A stretch of 64,000 nt of DNA from positions 186,001-250,000 of the forward strand of contig NZ_AP023181.1 of assembly GCF_013426915.1 (NCBI RefSeq), read 5' to 3'. Source of the stretch: Paraburkholderia sp. PGU19 (lineage in GTDB: Bacteria > Pseudomonadota > Gammaproteobacteria > Burkholderiales > Burkholderiaceae). The position numbers and the translations under genes are program-made. Positions 8,328 through 16,676 of the stretch are shown in pieces. Under the pieces are notes generated by a model, which worked only from the letters and a program-made list of their open reading frames with translations, was not told the DNA's origin and did no database searches. Each line of letters starts with the position of its first letter. Position 1 is the first letter of the stretch.

Positions 8328-9308
8328 ATGTCGCTTGAGATACCTCGTCCGATCGATCCATCGCTACACCCGCTCGTGACAGGCAACTACCGCATTGCCA
8401 CACCGGCTATCGAGTCTTTTTATGAACTGGTAGTTCGATGTCTGCATTACCGGATTATGGGCGCGCTTATCTATGGGCCGTCACGCATCGGCAAGACCCG
8501 TGCAATTGAATATGTCCGGCTGCTGCTGGCGCGCAACTATCCGCGGATGACGAGTTACCACGCGCAGTGCGAGCACAAGCCGCGTCATGCCGAGGGGCCG
8601 TTCTTCGCAAATCTGCTTGAGGCGGTCGGTGACCCGGATCCGAACGCTGGCTCCAATCCTTCAAAGCGGATGCGCCTGACGCTGAGAATCCGTCAGGCGG
8701 CATCCTGTTCGGGCAGTGGGATGGTGCTGCTCTTTTGCGACGAGGCCCAACGATACAACGACAATGAATATGAATGGCTGCGTGATGTTCATGACGCGCT
8801 GGACCGCCAGCAAATCAAACTGTTCACCTTTCTTGTCGGTCAACAGGAGCTGGTCGCGCAGAAGACCGCGATGCAGGTTGCGGGCAAGACGCAGATCGTC
8901 GCGCGTCTCATGGTCGAGGAGCTGTCATTTTATGGCATACGCAATGCACATGACGTCGCGACATGCCTGAACGGCTACGATCAGACCGCCTATCCGGAAG
9001 GAACTGGATGGAGCTTTACACGCTTCTACGTTCCGCAGGCGTTTGACGCTGGATATCGACTCGTCAACGACGCAGACGTGCTGTGGAATGCGTTCGAGAA
9101 GGCGCACCACAAGGCCAGTCTTCCAGGGCAACTGGAGATCCCGATGGAGTCGTTTGCGCGCGCCGTCGAGATCGTCCTCAAGGATAGTGAACTACAGGAC
9201 GCGCGAGGCTATCGCCCCGATCAGGTCCTGTGGGAACACGCGGTACGGCACTGCGGTTATGTACAGTCTCGCCATGCAACCGGACGCGTCCTCGTCACCG
9301 CGGCGTAG
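8328..9308 (+). CDS. tnsC: TnsC/TniB-like AAA ATPase
   Basis: A 326-residue AAA ATPase read from ATG 8328, which has GGGAGG at 8318-8323; an upstream in-frame start at 8283 lies inside tnsB. Walker A is GPSRIGKT (residues 50-57) and Walker B LLFCDEAQ (Asp138-Glu139). The layout matches TniB/TnsC proteins, which form filaments on target DNA and link the TniQ target selector to the transposase. The gene overlaps the tniQ start by about 50 bases, suggesting translational coupling. Confidence 0.85.
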   Translation: MSLEIPRPIDPSLHPLVTGNYRIATPAIESFYELVVRCLHYRIMGALIYGPSRIGKTRAIEYVRLLLARNYPRMTSYHAQCEHKPRHAEGPFFANLLEAVGDPDPNAGSNPSKRMRLTLRIRQAASCSGSGMVLLFCDEAQRYNDNEYEWLRDVHDALDRQQIKLFTFLVGQQELVAQKTAMQVAGKTQIVARLMVEELSFYGIRNAHDVATCLNGYDQTAYPEGTGWSFTRFYVPQAFDAGYRLVNDADVLWNAFEKAHHKASLPGQLEIPMESFARAVEIVLKDSELQDARGYRPDQVLWEHAVRHCGYVQSRHATGRVLVTAA

Positions 9309-9930
9309 CGGGACGCTGCTGCAGGAGCCACGATTCCCGATCCTGACGCTCGACGAGAGCAAGCTGACGCCGGCGCTGGGCTACGTGTTTCGGAGGAAGT
9401 GGCTATACCCCCATGAGTCGCTGATCTCGATCCTGTGGAAATTCGAGAAGGCCAATGCCTTGTCGGGCGCCGTCGTGGCGCGGCTCATGGGACCCGACGT
9501 TGACCCCTACGAAGGGGTCGCGCCACGCCGGGGGATCGTTGATGTTGACCGACTTCGGGAAAATCTTGGCCTGCCCGGGAAACTGCTGCACAGCGCGCTG
9601 ATAGAGGGAACGGAGCGGCAACGCTACAGCGACGCCTTTCGCTTCTGTCGCCACTGTCTGACGCTGGGCTACCACAGTGTCGTGCATCAGCTTGAAAGCC
9701 TGAGCCAGTGTCCCGCCCATCACGGCATTCTGGAGTCGCGATGTCGACGCTGCGGGCATGAGACGCCGCATCGCATAAGTGTGCGGCTGCTTGAAGCGCG
9801 GTACCGTTGTGCCAACTGTCTTGCGCCATACGCGCGTTATGGCTGGACGCCATACAACGCGCAGCCGATGAGACCGGAGCATCGCAAGGCATTCACACGT
9901 CGCTATCTTGAGCGTTGTCGCGGCTTGTGA
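9259..9930 (+). CDS. tniQ: TniQ-family target-selection protein, short form
   Basis: About 223 residues from ATG 9259 (or 218 from ATG 9274), starting inside the end of the ATPase gene. TniQ features are visible: FPIL..ESKLTPALGYVFR, HESLISILWKF, and zinc-finger pairs CRHC, CPAHH, CRRCGHE and CANC. TniQ/TnsD proteins usually run to 300-600 residues, so this copy has little beyond the TniQ core and lacks a long DNA-binding C-terminus. It should recruit TnsC to the target. No Cas gene is nearby, so guide-RNA targeting is not suggested. Confidence 0.75.
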   Translation: MYSLAMQPDASSSPRRSGTLLQEPRFPILTLDESKLTPALGYVFRRKWLYPHESLISILWKFEKANALSGAVVARLMGPDVDPYEGVAPRRGIVDVDRLRENLGLPGKLLHSALIEGTERQRYSDAFRFCRHCLTLGYHSVVHQLESLSQCPAHHGILESRCRRCGHETPHRISVRLLEARYRCANCLAPYARYGWTPYNAQPMRPEHRKAFTRRYLERCRGL

Positions 9931-10124
9931 CGCTGGCAAAGCGAGCAAACGGCTCCCGTTTCGCCTCACCTCTGCTCCGCAAGTGTGGGGAGAGCATAAG
10001 GAGAATTGAGGGCGTCCAGCAATTGACACCTTCGCAGCGCGAGTACCGTGATCAGGTCGTAAATCGCTCGCGCTAGATGCCTGATTTTGCGGCGTTCGCC
10101 GCAGTCGCCACCCTTGCGTGTACT

Positions 10125-10171
10125 CGAATTGACGCCATTAATTCGTAAACGGTGACGAATTTATTTTGATC
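10125..10171. repeat. right end of the Tn7-like element
   Basis: On the complementary strand this end reads GATCAAAATAAATTCGTCA, then ACGAATTAATGGCGTCAATT, mirroring the left end. TGACG motifs lie at 10130-10134 and 10153-10157, with the 11-mer at 10161-10171. The rest of 9931-10420 holds no gene that I can support; a short hairpin TGCGGCG/CGCCGCA lies at 10088-10103 and TTGACA at 10023-10028 may be a further inner site. Confidence 0.5.
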
Positions 10172-10414
10172 TACGACGAGCACCATGGTAAAACGCGCAA
10201 CTAACCGTCAGGTCCGCCAGATGACTGGCCCGGCTTCGCCAAAGCCCCGTCGGCAGGGCAGGGGCGGCGAGCAGCACATTGGCGCGCCCTGACGAAGCGT
10301 GTGCGCATGGCTGCAACGCCTGTCCGAACGACCTACGTGTTGCCCGGTACTGGACACATGCGTCATGGGTATGCGTCCTGTCCTGCGATACGAGGGGACT
10401 TTTCCAGAGAGAAC

Positions 10415-10792
10415 TCAGACATGAACAAACAGGAACTCATTGAGGCGGTGGTCGCCGGCACGGGCGAAAGCAACGCCAGCATGGGTGCGAACATTGATGT
10501 CATCGTCGAAGCCGTGACCGCTGCGGGACGCGCACAACGCGTGGATCTCGCCGACGACCGGCCGCCGGTAGTCGAGGCGCCATCCATCCGTGAACAGTGG
10601 CGCCAGCATTTTCCCGTTGAGAGATGGAAGGTCGTGAGGACATCGGGGGGCGAGATCCGTCGCGAGCCGCGCAATCGCGACACGTTCCTGCCAGTCACAT
10701 TGTGCGCCATCGGCATTCATCCAGATGCGAGCCAGCTCGATCAGGTGTCTTGAGGCTGTCGCCCGTTCGTGCCATGGCCAAGGCGTTGACAT
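10415..10792 (-). CDS. possible small hypothetical protein, antisense to the HU remnant
   Basis: A minus-strand frame of 125 residues beginning MSTPWPWHER. It contains a helix-like stretch (ASRHLIELARIWMNADGA) and DWQERVAIARLATDLAPR that look more protein-like than the opposing frame after 10550. The 3' end is antisense to the convincing HU part, so only the first 80 residues may be genuine. No family recognised; listed with low confidence. Confidence 0.25.
   Translation of the reverse strand: MSTPWPWHERATASRHLIELARIWMNADGAQCDWQERVAIARLATDLAPRCPHDLPSLNGKMLAPLFTDGWRLDYRRPVVGEIHALCASRSGHGFDDDINVRTHAGVAFARAGDHRLNEFLFVHV
10421..10753 (+). pseudogene. HU-family DNA-binding protein, truncated after the helical part
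   Basis: From the ATG at 10421 the first 43 residues (MNKQELIEAVVAGTG, then IDVIVEAVTAAGRAQRVDL) match the dimerising helices of HU/IHF. The reading then runs into unrelated sequence and lacks the beta-arm that wraps DNA. The remaining 67 residues have no HU character and overlap a possible reading frame on the other strand. A residual truncated gene next to the transposon end is the simplest reading. Confidence 0.6.
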
Positions 10793-10880
10793 GATGTCAG
10801 CAGGATAGGAGGACGTTCTGGCCGCAATACAAGGTTCACTCAGCCCCTGCGCGACAGCAACCCGGCGTCGCGTCGAGCCA

Positions 10881-11150
10881 TCAGGACCGCGCAAAATCGT
10901 CGGGCGCCAGCTCGAGACGTGATGCTGGATGGACGAGCAGCCTGCGTTCGGCGATTGCGCGGATGCGGCCATATCCATCCCGGAAGCTCTTCAGGATACG
11001 GTCGTCATTCGCGCGGGGTTCCAGCCAGAAATACGCTTCCAGCGTTGCGATCGTGATCACGCATTCGACCGTGCTGTTCTGCCGCACGAGGGCAAACACG
11101 ACGCCGCGGCGATTCGCAAGCACCTGCGGTTCAAGGTCAAGGGTTTCCAT
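10881..11150 (-). CDS. DUF1488 family protein
   Basis: An 89-residue protein with the DUF1488 pattern: GVVFALVRQNSTVECVIT, ATLEAYFWLEP, then a helix with RILKSFRDGYGRIRAIAERR and a short C-terminus ending LAPDDFARS. These small alpha/beta proteins occur in many Burkholderiaceae copies, often beside mobile DNA. Function is unknown. It lies on the same strand as, and downstream of, the tyrosine recombinase gene with 130 bases between. Confidence 0.75.
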   Translation of the reverse strand: METLDLEPQVLANRRGVVFALVRQNSTVECVITIATLEAYFWLEPRANDDRILKSFRDGYGRIRAIAERRLLVHPASRLELAPDDFARS

Positions 11151-11281
11151 AGGCGGTCAGGGCAACGCTTCGAATTGCGTCGAAAGGATTTTTGCACAGA
11201 CGATGCAGTTTGGATATGGCCACAACTGTCCTGTACCGCGCCAGCGCGCCTGGGATTGCCGGTTTGAAAACATGACCGGCC

Positions 11282-12562
11282 TCACCAGTCAATGCGGTGT
11301 TTCTCGTCGGTCTCCTGATGCCGGCGATCGTCATCGACGTGCAGATAGAGGCTGGTTGTACTCAGCGACGCATGCCCGAGGTTGTCGCGCACGAGCCGCA
11401 GATCCACCTGCTGGTCGGCCATGTGTGAACCGGCAGTATGCCGCAGCCAGTGCGCAGAAGCCTGCTCGAGCAGGTCGGCACGTGCCGCAAAGGCTTCGCC
11501 GCGTTCGCGCAGCCGGCCGGCGGCGCCCGCAAACACGTCCTTGACGATCGTGTGCAGCGCGGCCCGCGTGAGCGGTCCCGGCGATGGCCCTTCGGGTTTC
11601 TTCCGGGCCGATTCCATTGTGCTGCCCGCGGTTCGTTCCGCCGTGCTTCCTGCAGTTTTTCCGATCGGGAGCACGAGCGGCGTCGCCTCGTTGGGTGAGG
11701 GCAAGGCCGTCATCCCGAACGATTGCCGGTAGCGCGTGAGCTCCGTCATCAGCTCGCGCGTGGCCGGTACCAGGCGATCCTTGTCACCCTTGCCGTGGAC
11801 GTTCAGCCACCAGCGCATCGTGCCACCGGCATCGCGTCGCACGAAGAACTGGCCCATCGTATTGCCACCGGCCTCGGCGATGCGCAAGCCGCCGAGGTAC
11901 AGCAGCGTGAACAGCCATCGCACGCGATCGTAATGCGCGCGGGCGCGTGCGGTGTCCTGCGGCATCCACGCGATGGTGTCCTTGACCTCCTGCCACAGGC
12001 CCGGTTCGAGATAGCGGGTGATGCGCGGGGCGGCTTTCGGGGTGCGCTGGCGCGAGAGCGCGAGCGGGTTGCCGGCGAGATACCCGGCCTGCACCAGCCA
12101 CGAAAACAGCACGTTCAGGATCACCATCGCCTGGCGGACGCTGGACGGTGAGAGGGGACCGTAGAAGGGACGCCAGCGCGGGTCGCCGCGCGGATGCTTC
12201 CGGCCGCCGCCTGCACCTGCGTTGGCGACCCACGTCGCGGCCGGCTGCGGATCGGCGAGGAAGTGCTGGTAGTGCAGGCAGTCCTCGTGGGTGAGGGACG
12301 AGAGCGGCTTGCCCAGCTGCACGAGTGACCAGAGCAGCAGCCGTTCGGCTTCCTTGCGGTAGCTGTCGAAGGTGGTCTGTTTGTCGGCAAAGCGCGCGAG
12401 CCACGCGCGGATCGCCTCGAGATCGTTCGCGGCGGCAATCTGCGCGTGGCCGCCCGTCGCGCGGTTCGTGCCCGCGTGGCCTTCGAGCGCGGCCGGAATG
12501 GCGAGTGTCTCGAGCGGGGCGGGGTGCAGCGCGACAAGGCTGTTCGACGGCGGCTTCGGCAT
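11282..12562 (-). CDS. tyrosine recombinase / site-specific integrase
   Basis: A 426-residue phage-integrase-family protein with a complete active site: Arg227 (GGLRIAEAG), Lys in HGKGDKDR (258/261), His371 and Arg374 (HWLRHTAG), His397 (LGHASLSTT) and Tyr406 (LYLHVDD). An N-terminal SAM-like core-binding domain spans about residues 47-165. A stretch around residues 300-335 rich in Ser, Thr and Pro looks like a family-specific insertion. The gene is divergent from the KfrA-like gene across a palindromic region. No tRNA gene or att duplication is visible nearby, so it may act in resolution or integration of a plasmid-like module. Confidence 0.9.
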   Translation of the reverse strand: MPKPPSNSLVALHPAPLETLAIPAALEGHAGTNRATGGHAQIAAANDLEAIRAWLARFADKQTTFDSYRKEAERLLLWSLVQLGKPLSSLTHEDCLHYQHFLADPQPAATWVANAGAGGGRKHPRGDPRWRPFYGPLSPSSVRQAMVILNVLFSWLVQAGYLAGNPLALSRQRTPKAAPRITRYLEPGLWQEVKDTIAWMPQDTARARAHYDRVRWLFTLLYLGGLRIAEAGGNTMGQFFVRRDAGGTMRWWLNVHGKGDKDRLVPATRELMTELTRYRQSFGMTALPSPNEATPLVLPIGKTAGSTAERTAGSTMESARKKPEGPSPGPLTRAALHTIVKDVFAGAAGRLRERGEAFAARADLLEQASAHWLRHTAGSHMADQQVDLRLVRDNLGHASLSTTSLYLHVDDDRRHQETDEKHRIDW

Positions 12563-12590
12563 ATAGGTGAGCTGTTCCGGAGCAGGTGCG

Positions 12591-12660
12591 GTTAATATGA
12601 CCCCATATATTTCTCAGGCATACGGGATGGTCATTTCTCGACATTATGGGGTTAATGTCA
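12591..12660. promoter_or_regulatory. inverted operator-like sites between recombinase and KfrA-like genes
   Basis: GGTTAATATGACCCCATAT around 12590-12608 and ATTATGGGGTTAATGTCA at 12643-12660 are inverted relatives sharing the core TATGGGGT. A degraded third version (ATACGGGATGGTCAT) lies between at about 12620-12634. KfrA proteins repress their own promoters, so autoregulation, and control of the divergent recombinase, is an inference. Confidence 0.5.
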
Positions 12661-12711
12661 AATTATGGCCGTCTAGTAATTGGATATGGTGCGTTTTACG
12701 TTGTATTATTT

Positions 12712-13833
12712 ATGAATCAAAACGTTCTTCCAGCCCCCATGTCCGGTGATCTGTCCGCTGTTTCGTCCGCCATTCCTCCCGATCTGCCGTCCGATGAGGC
12801 GCGCCTTGCGGCCGAGATCGGGCGGCTGAAGGCGGAGTTCCCGAACACGCGCGCGCTGTACCGCGAGGTCTGCGCGCTGCTGTTCTTCCGCTATGGGCAG
12901 ACGCCGACCGCGAACCGGCTTTATCAGCTCGTGAAGCGCGGCAGCATGGGCACGCCCGCGGCGGTGCTCGGCGAGTTCTGGGCGGAGCTCCGGGAAAAGA
13001 GCCGCGTGCGCATCGAGCACCCGGACCTGCCGGCCGATCTGCGGGATGCGGCGGGCGAGCTGGTCGCGACGCTGTGGGCGCGCGCCACGGCGTCCGCGCA
13101 GGCGGAGCTCGACGCGCTGCGGGCGGAAGTGGAGGGCGAGCGCACCGAAGCGGAGCAGCGCGTCGCGGCCGCGCGGGGCGAACTGGAACGGACGGAAACC
13201 GCGCTCGAGCAGCGCACCGCGGCGCTGCTCGCCGCGCAGGTCGAGGTCCGCGAACTGGAGAAGGCGCAGGCCGAGGGGCACGTGGCGCGTCAGGCGCTGG
13301 AGGCAGAGATCACGCGCCTGAAAAGCGAGCTGGCCGCGCGCGACCGGGAACTGGCCAGGGTGCGCGAAGGCTTCTCGCGCGATCTGGACAAGCTGCGCGA
13401 GAGCGCGGAGCGGGCCGAGGAGCGCCTGCGTGCGTCGGAGAAGCGCGCACTGCTCGAGATTGACCGCGAGCGTGGCGCCGTCGCGAAGCTGCAGAGGGAG
13501 CTCGACGAGGCCACGAAGCGGGCCGACCGGCGCGAGGCCGAGCAGCGCGGGGCGGTCGAGGCGCTGCAGGCGCAACTCGGTGACGCACGTCATCAGGCGG
13601 GCGTACTGCAGGGGCGGCTCGATGCCGTGCAGGCGACGAACGCAACGCTGCAGCAACAGCTGGCGGCACGGCGCGAGGGCGATGCCCGTGAGGCGCTACC
13701 CGTTCGCGCAAAGCCCCCCGCTGGTCGTCCAGCCGTGGCCCGTCCGGCACGAACGCCCGGGCCGGCACGCAAGGTCCCGGTAGCCTCCGTGCCATCCAGC
13801 AAGACGGCGGCACGCCGGAAGAAGCGGGGGTAG
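12712..13833 (+). CDS. KfrA-like plasmid DNA-binding coiled-coil protein
   Basis: About 373 residues from ATG 12712 (ATG 12739 is also possible; neither has a clear ribosome site). The N-terminal 120 residues hold a KfrA_N-type DNA-binding region (RALYREVCALLFFRYGQTPTANRLY, then a second helix with a Gly-Ser-Met turn). From about residue 120 to 340 the chain is one long Ala/Glu/Arg heptad coiled coil, and it ends in a basic Pro/Lys tail. KfrA proteins of IncP and related plasmids bind DNA, self-repress and aid segregation. Its presence argues for plasmid ancestry of this module. Confidence 0.82.
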   Translation: MNQNVLPAPMSGDLSAVSSAIPPDLPSDEARLAAEIGRLKAEFPNTRALYREVCALLFFRYGQTPTANRLYQLVKRGSMGTPAAVLGEFWAELREKSRVRIEHPDLPADLRDAAGELVATLWARATASAQAELDALRAEVEGERTEAEQRVAAARGELERTETALEQRTAALLAAQVEVRELEKAQAEGHVARQALEAEITRLKSELAARDRELARVREGFSRDLDKLRESAERAEERLRASEKRALLEIDRERGAVAKLQRELDEATKRADRREAEQRGAVEALQAQLGDARHQAGVLQGRLDAVQATNATLQQQLAARREGDAREALPVRAKPPAGRPAVARPARTPGPARKVPVASVPSSKTAARRKKRG

Positions 13834-13838
13834 ACGCG

Positions 13839-14069
13839 ATGGAACAGGGACCTCGCGTGCGGAAAGAGAACGCCAGGCGAATCGGGCGCAAGGTGCCAGC
13901 CTGCCCGCCGATCGGTGCGCTGATGCGCTACGGCGAGCGGATCGTCCGCGTGGTCGCCGAAGCGAGCGGCCAGCGCGTGATCATCGAGTCAGTCAATGAG
14001 GACGGCCGCGCCTTTCGCAGCACGGTGAAATGGATTAGCCTGAGCGCTCTTCACGATCAACTCTTCTGA
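13839..14069 (+). CDS. small conserved hypothetical protein
   Basis: A 76-residue basic protein starting 5 bases after the KfrA-like stop, with GCGGGGG a few bases upstream of its ATG. The second half (MRYGERIVRVVAEASG...SVKWISLSALHDQLF) reads like a small beta-rich fold. No known family is evident. The tight spacing puts it in one transcription unit with the KfrA-like gene and the frameshifted gene that follows. Confidence 0.6.
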   Translation: MEQGPRVRKENARRIGRKVPACPPIGALMRYGERIVRVVAEASGQRVIIESVNEDGRAFRSTVKWISLSALHDQLF

Positions 14070-14074
14070 GCGCG

Positions 14075-14994
14075 ATGACGACGCAGCCGACCGCACAGCA
14101 GCTCGATATCTTCGCCGACAGCCGCGACGTGGTGTTGCGCAACGGCGTCCTAGATCAGTTGCAGCGCCGCGATGGAGCGGCCGCGCGAGCGGCCCTGGAA
14201 GAACCGGCCGCCGAATATCCGGGCGACGGCGCGCTGTCCGCGATGACGGTGCTGGTCCGTGAACTCGAAGGTGGTTCCACAACGCCCTTCGCTGATCACG
14301 CGGCGCTGGCCATCGCCCGCCGTCACCACGAGAACGAGGTAGTGCCCGCCGTGGGGCGGGTGCTGCCGCGCAGGACGTACAACGGTGGCTCGCGCCGTGC
14401 TGGTGCTCGCTCGCGCAGCGGGCCTCAGCCCTGGCGTTTCGCGGGGCCGAGGCCGGGAATCGTGCCGAAAATCACGCTGCGCCGCTGTGGCTTCGCGCGG
14501 GCGAATGGTCGGCTGCGGGAGCAGCGGTCGAAGCCATTGAGTCGTGGTGGCGGATCCCGGCACCGCTCGCATGGATGACCGAGGTGCGCTACCGGGTGGC
14601 CGGACTGGATGCCGCGTGGCCGCTGCTCGCGGAACTGGCGTGGCTGGCGCCGGCGCGGTTCGCGGCGTTACTGTCCGCGCTGGGCGACGCTTCCCTTGAC
14701 GCGCTGCGCCGGCGCTTCGATGCGGCGTTTCCCGGCACGGGCGAGGTCGATGATTACGCGTGGTTCCCGGCGTGGCTGCTGGTGGTCAAACCGGCGCTCG
14801 CGAGCCGGTTCGGTGAGGCGCGTGTGCAGCGTGACCGGGCGGCGTCGCGTGCGACCGCCCTGCTCGGAGAGATCCTGCGGCGGGAGCACGAAGGCGACCA
14901 GCACGAACTGGTCAGTCTGCGTCAGGCATTCAGCCGGTTGCATGCGGGTCTGTTCGAGGCGTACATGGCCACACGAAAAGTGCAGCACCGGTGA
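14075..14994 (+). pseudogene. conserved protein of the KfrA module, frameshifted
   Basis: The first part (MTTQPTAQQLDIFADSRDVVLRNGVLDQL...) is in one frame and the rest (APLWLRAGEWSAAGAAVEAIESWWRIPAP...MATRKVQHR) in another. The two join into one helical, TPR-like protein of about 305 residues if a single-base shift near 14365 is corrected. The shifted zone in the first frame is Arg/Gly-rich and unlike protein. A separate start at 14575 is therefore probably not used. Function unknown; its place in the module is the only clue. Either true decay or a base-calling error. Confidence 0.65.
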
Positions 14995-15066
14995 GGATGA
15001 CGACCACCGGCTGTGATCATCGCTGACGTCGTCACATGGAGAAGTCGGCGCAGGCACGGAGGCGAC

Positions 15067-15456
15067 ATGTCATTGAAGGCGCAGTGGTACCGGGACAAGC
15101 TCGCGAAAAAAAGTCGCCAGGGCTTCTGCGGCTATCCGGTCGCAACGGTGGCCTTTTATGGGCCCGACGACACGCGGGCGACGAAGGTGTCGGTGGGCAT
15201 TGTCACGCACGAAGGCGCAGATGCTGACCCGGTTGAGCGGTGGTTCTGTGAAACGTCCGATGCGAGAACCGATCCGGCAGTCACCGAACAGATCGTCCGG
15301 TTCATTGAACAGCATGGGGCGCGTTCGGTCGCGGCCATCGATCGCATCATCGGGTGTCCGCATGAGGAAGGCACCGACTATCCGGAAGGCGAAACCTGTC
15401 CGCGGTGCCCGTTCTGGGCCAATCGCGACCGGTGGACCGGTGAGATCATCAGTTGA
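15067..15456 (+). CDS. conserved hypothetical protein with C-terminal Cys cluster
   Basis: A 129-residue protein read from ATG 15067, with GGAGG at 15058-15062. It has a beta-rich middle (YPVATVAFYGPDDTRATKVSVGIV) and a C-terminal IIGCPHEEG...CPRCPFW motif with three Cys and one His, likely a zinc site. It is the last gene of the KfrA/recombinase module and is followed by the duplicated region. I do not recognise a characterised relative. Confidence 0.65.
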   Translation: MSLKAQWYRDKLAKKSRQGFCGYPVATVAFYGPDDTRATKVSVGIVTHEGADADPVERWFCETSDARTDPAVTEQIVRFIEQHGARSVAAIDRIIGCPHEEGTDYPEGETCPRCPFWANRDRWTGEIIS

Positions 15457-15465
15457 ATCCGCGGT

Positions 15466-16676
15466 GCTTGCCCACCTGATGCGAGAACACCTGGCGGGCT
15501 CAATTGCCCGCGAGTCTTCCGTTCCCGCACCCCACGGCTGATCCGGCGACGACAACCAGAGAGGCGGCTAACGGAACACGGGAACACGGCGGCCGACGCG
15601 CAGGCACTACAATTCGTTCTGAAGCCGCCGTCAGCAGTCACGATGTGTCGTGAACACCTGCTTCACTCAAGGTTCATGCTGTTCAACCCGTAGACCGGCC
15701 TCATGATCCAGCTGGACGAACTGCGCGGGCATCCGCTCTTCAAGGATCTGTCAGAAGCGCTTTTGCAGTGGCTGCGCGAACAGCTGACGGAAGTCAGCAT
15801 CGCGGCGGGGGAGGTCCTTGCCCGTGAAGGCGAAACGAGGTCCCACTTTTACGTCGTGCTGCAGGGTGAGGTCGCCGCGACAAAGCTTTCACGCGGGCAG
15901 CAGATTCCCACGTCCCGGTTCATTGCGCCAAGCTACTTCGGGGCAGTCGCGCTGCTCTCGGGGACGCCCGCTCCTGGCACGCTCAAGGCGGTCACCGATG
16001 GGCGCGTGGCGCTGCTGCCGGAACGCGCGTTCCGCGAATTGCTGGTCGGCTCGGAGACCTTCTGCCGGCTGATCTTCCACAGCTCCTTTGATCGCCTGAT
16101 GAACCTGGAGGCGACGCTGCGTAACCGGGAAAAACTGGCTGCCCTCGGCACGCTCGCCGCGGGCCTCGCGCACGAATTGAACAATCCTGCGGCTGCACTG
16201 GTGCGCACGGCGGACCGTGCGGTGGCCGCCCTCGCAACGCTGAAGGTTGCGCACATCGAGTTGAGGGATAGCTCGATGCCTGTCGATGCAATGAAAATCC
16301 TGGAGGGTCTGGGCGAACGCCAGGGACTGACCAACGTGATGTCGGCTGTCGATGCCCTGAAGCAGAATCAGGCAGCGGACGCGCTCAGTGACTGGATGGT
16401 CGCACAGGGTGTCGGGAAGGCGTGGCTCCTGGCGCCATGTCTTGTCAGCGCGGGAATCCTGCAGGAGGAACTTGACTCGCTTGCCGTCACCCTGAACCGG
16501 GAGCAGTTCGCCGCCGCCATCCACTGGCTCGCGTCGACACTGGAACTCAACGCGCTGATGGAAGACATCCGCGTTGGGTCGGTCCGGATTTCAGGGATCA
16601 TCCGGGCGATGAAATCCTACTCGCACCTGGACCAGTCGCCGCAGCAGGAAGTAGACATCCATGAAGGCATTGAAGA
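15466..16676 (+). repeat. long direct repeat, copy A
   Basis: This 1.2-kb stretch matches 62806-64000 in the same orientation, covering the upstream region and the first 324 codons of a histidine kinase gene. In the coding part I count roughly 25-30 mismatches over 974 bases and no indel; upstream there are small indels (around 15582 and 15648). The match probably continues beyond the window. Confidence 0.9.

Larger units (their letters stand above)
5499..10171 (+). mobile_element. Tn7-like transposon (TnsA/TnsB/TnsC/TniQ)
   Basis: Four contiguous plus-strand genes encode a TnsA-like nuclease, a DDE transposase, an AAA regulator and a TniQ protein. They are bounded by inverted copies of GATCAAAATAA (5499-5509, and its complement TTATTTTGATC at 10161-10171) with internal CGTCA-type sites inside each end. 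The element carries no obvious cargo and no CRISPR/Cas genes. The exact ends are uncertain because I found no convincing 5-bp target duplication beside the shared 11-mers. Confidence 0.7.

Noticed and set aside
5499..10171. CRISPR-associated transposon
   Set aside because: TniQ is present, but no Cas gene, repeat array or spacer-like structure occurs anywhere in the window.
11282..12562. tRNA gene or att site beside the tyrosine recombinase
   Set aside because: I looked for a T-loop (GGTTCGAATCC type) and for direct repeats near both ends and found none.
12706..13656. 316-codon minus-strand frame opposite the KfrA-like gene
   Set aside because: Antisense of an Ala/Glu/Arg coiled coil always stays open in high-GC DNA; no motifs of its own.
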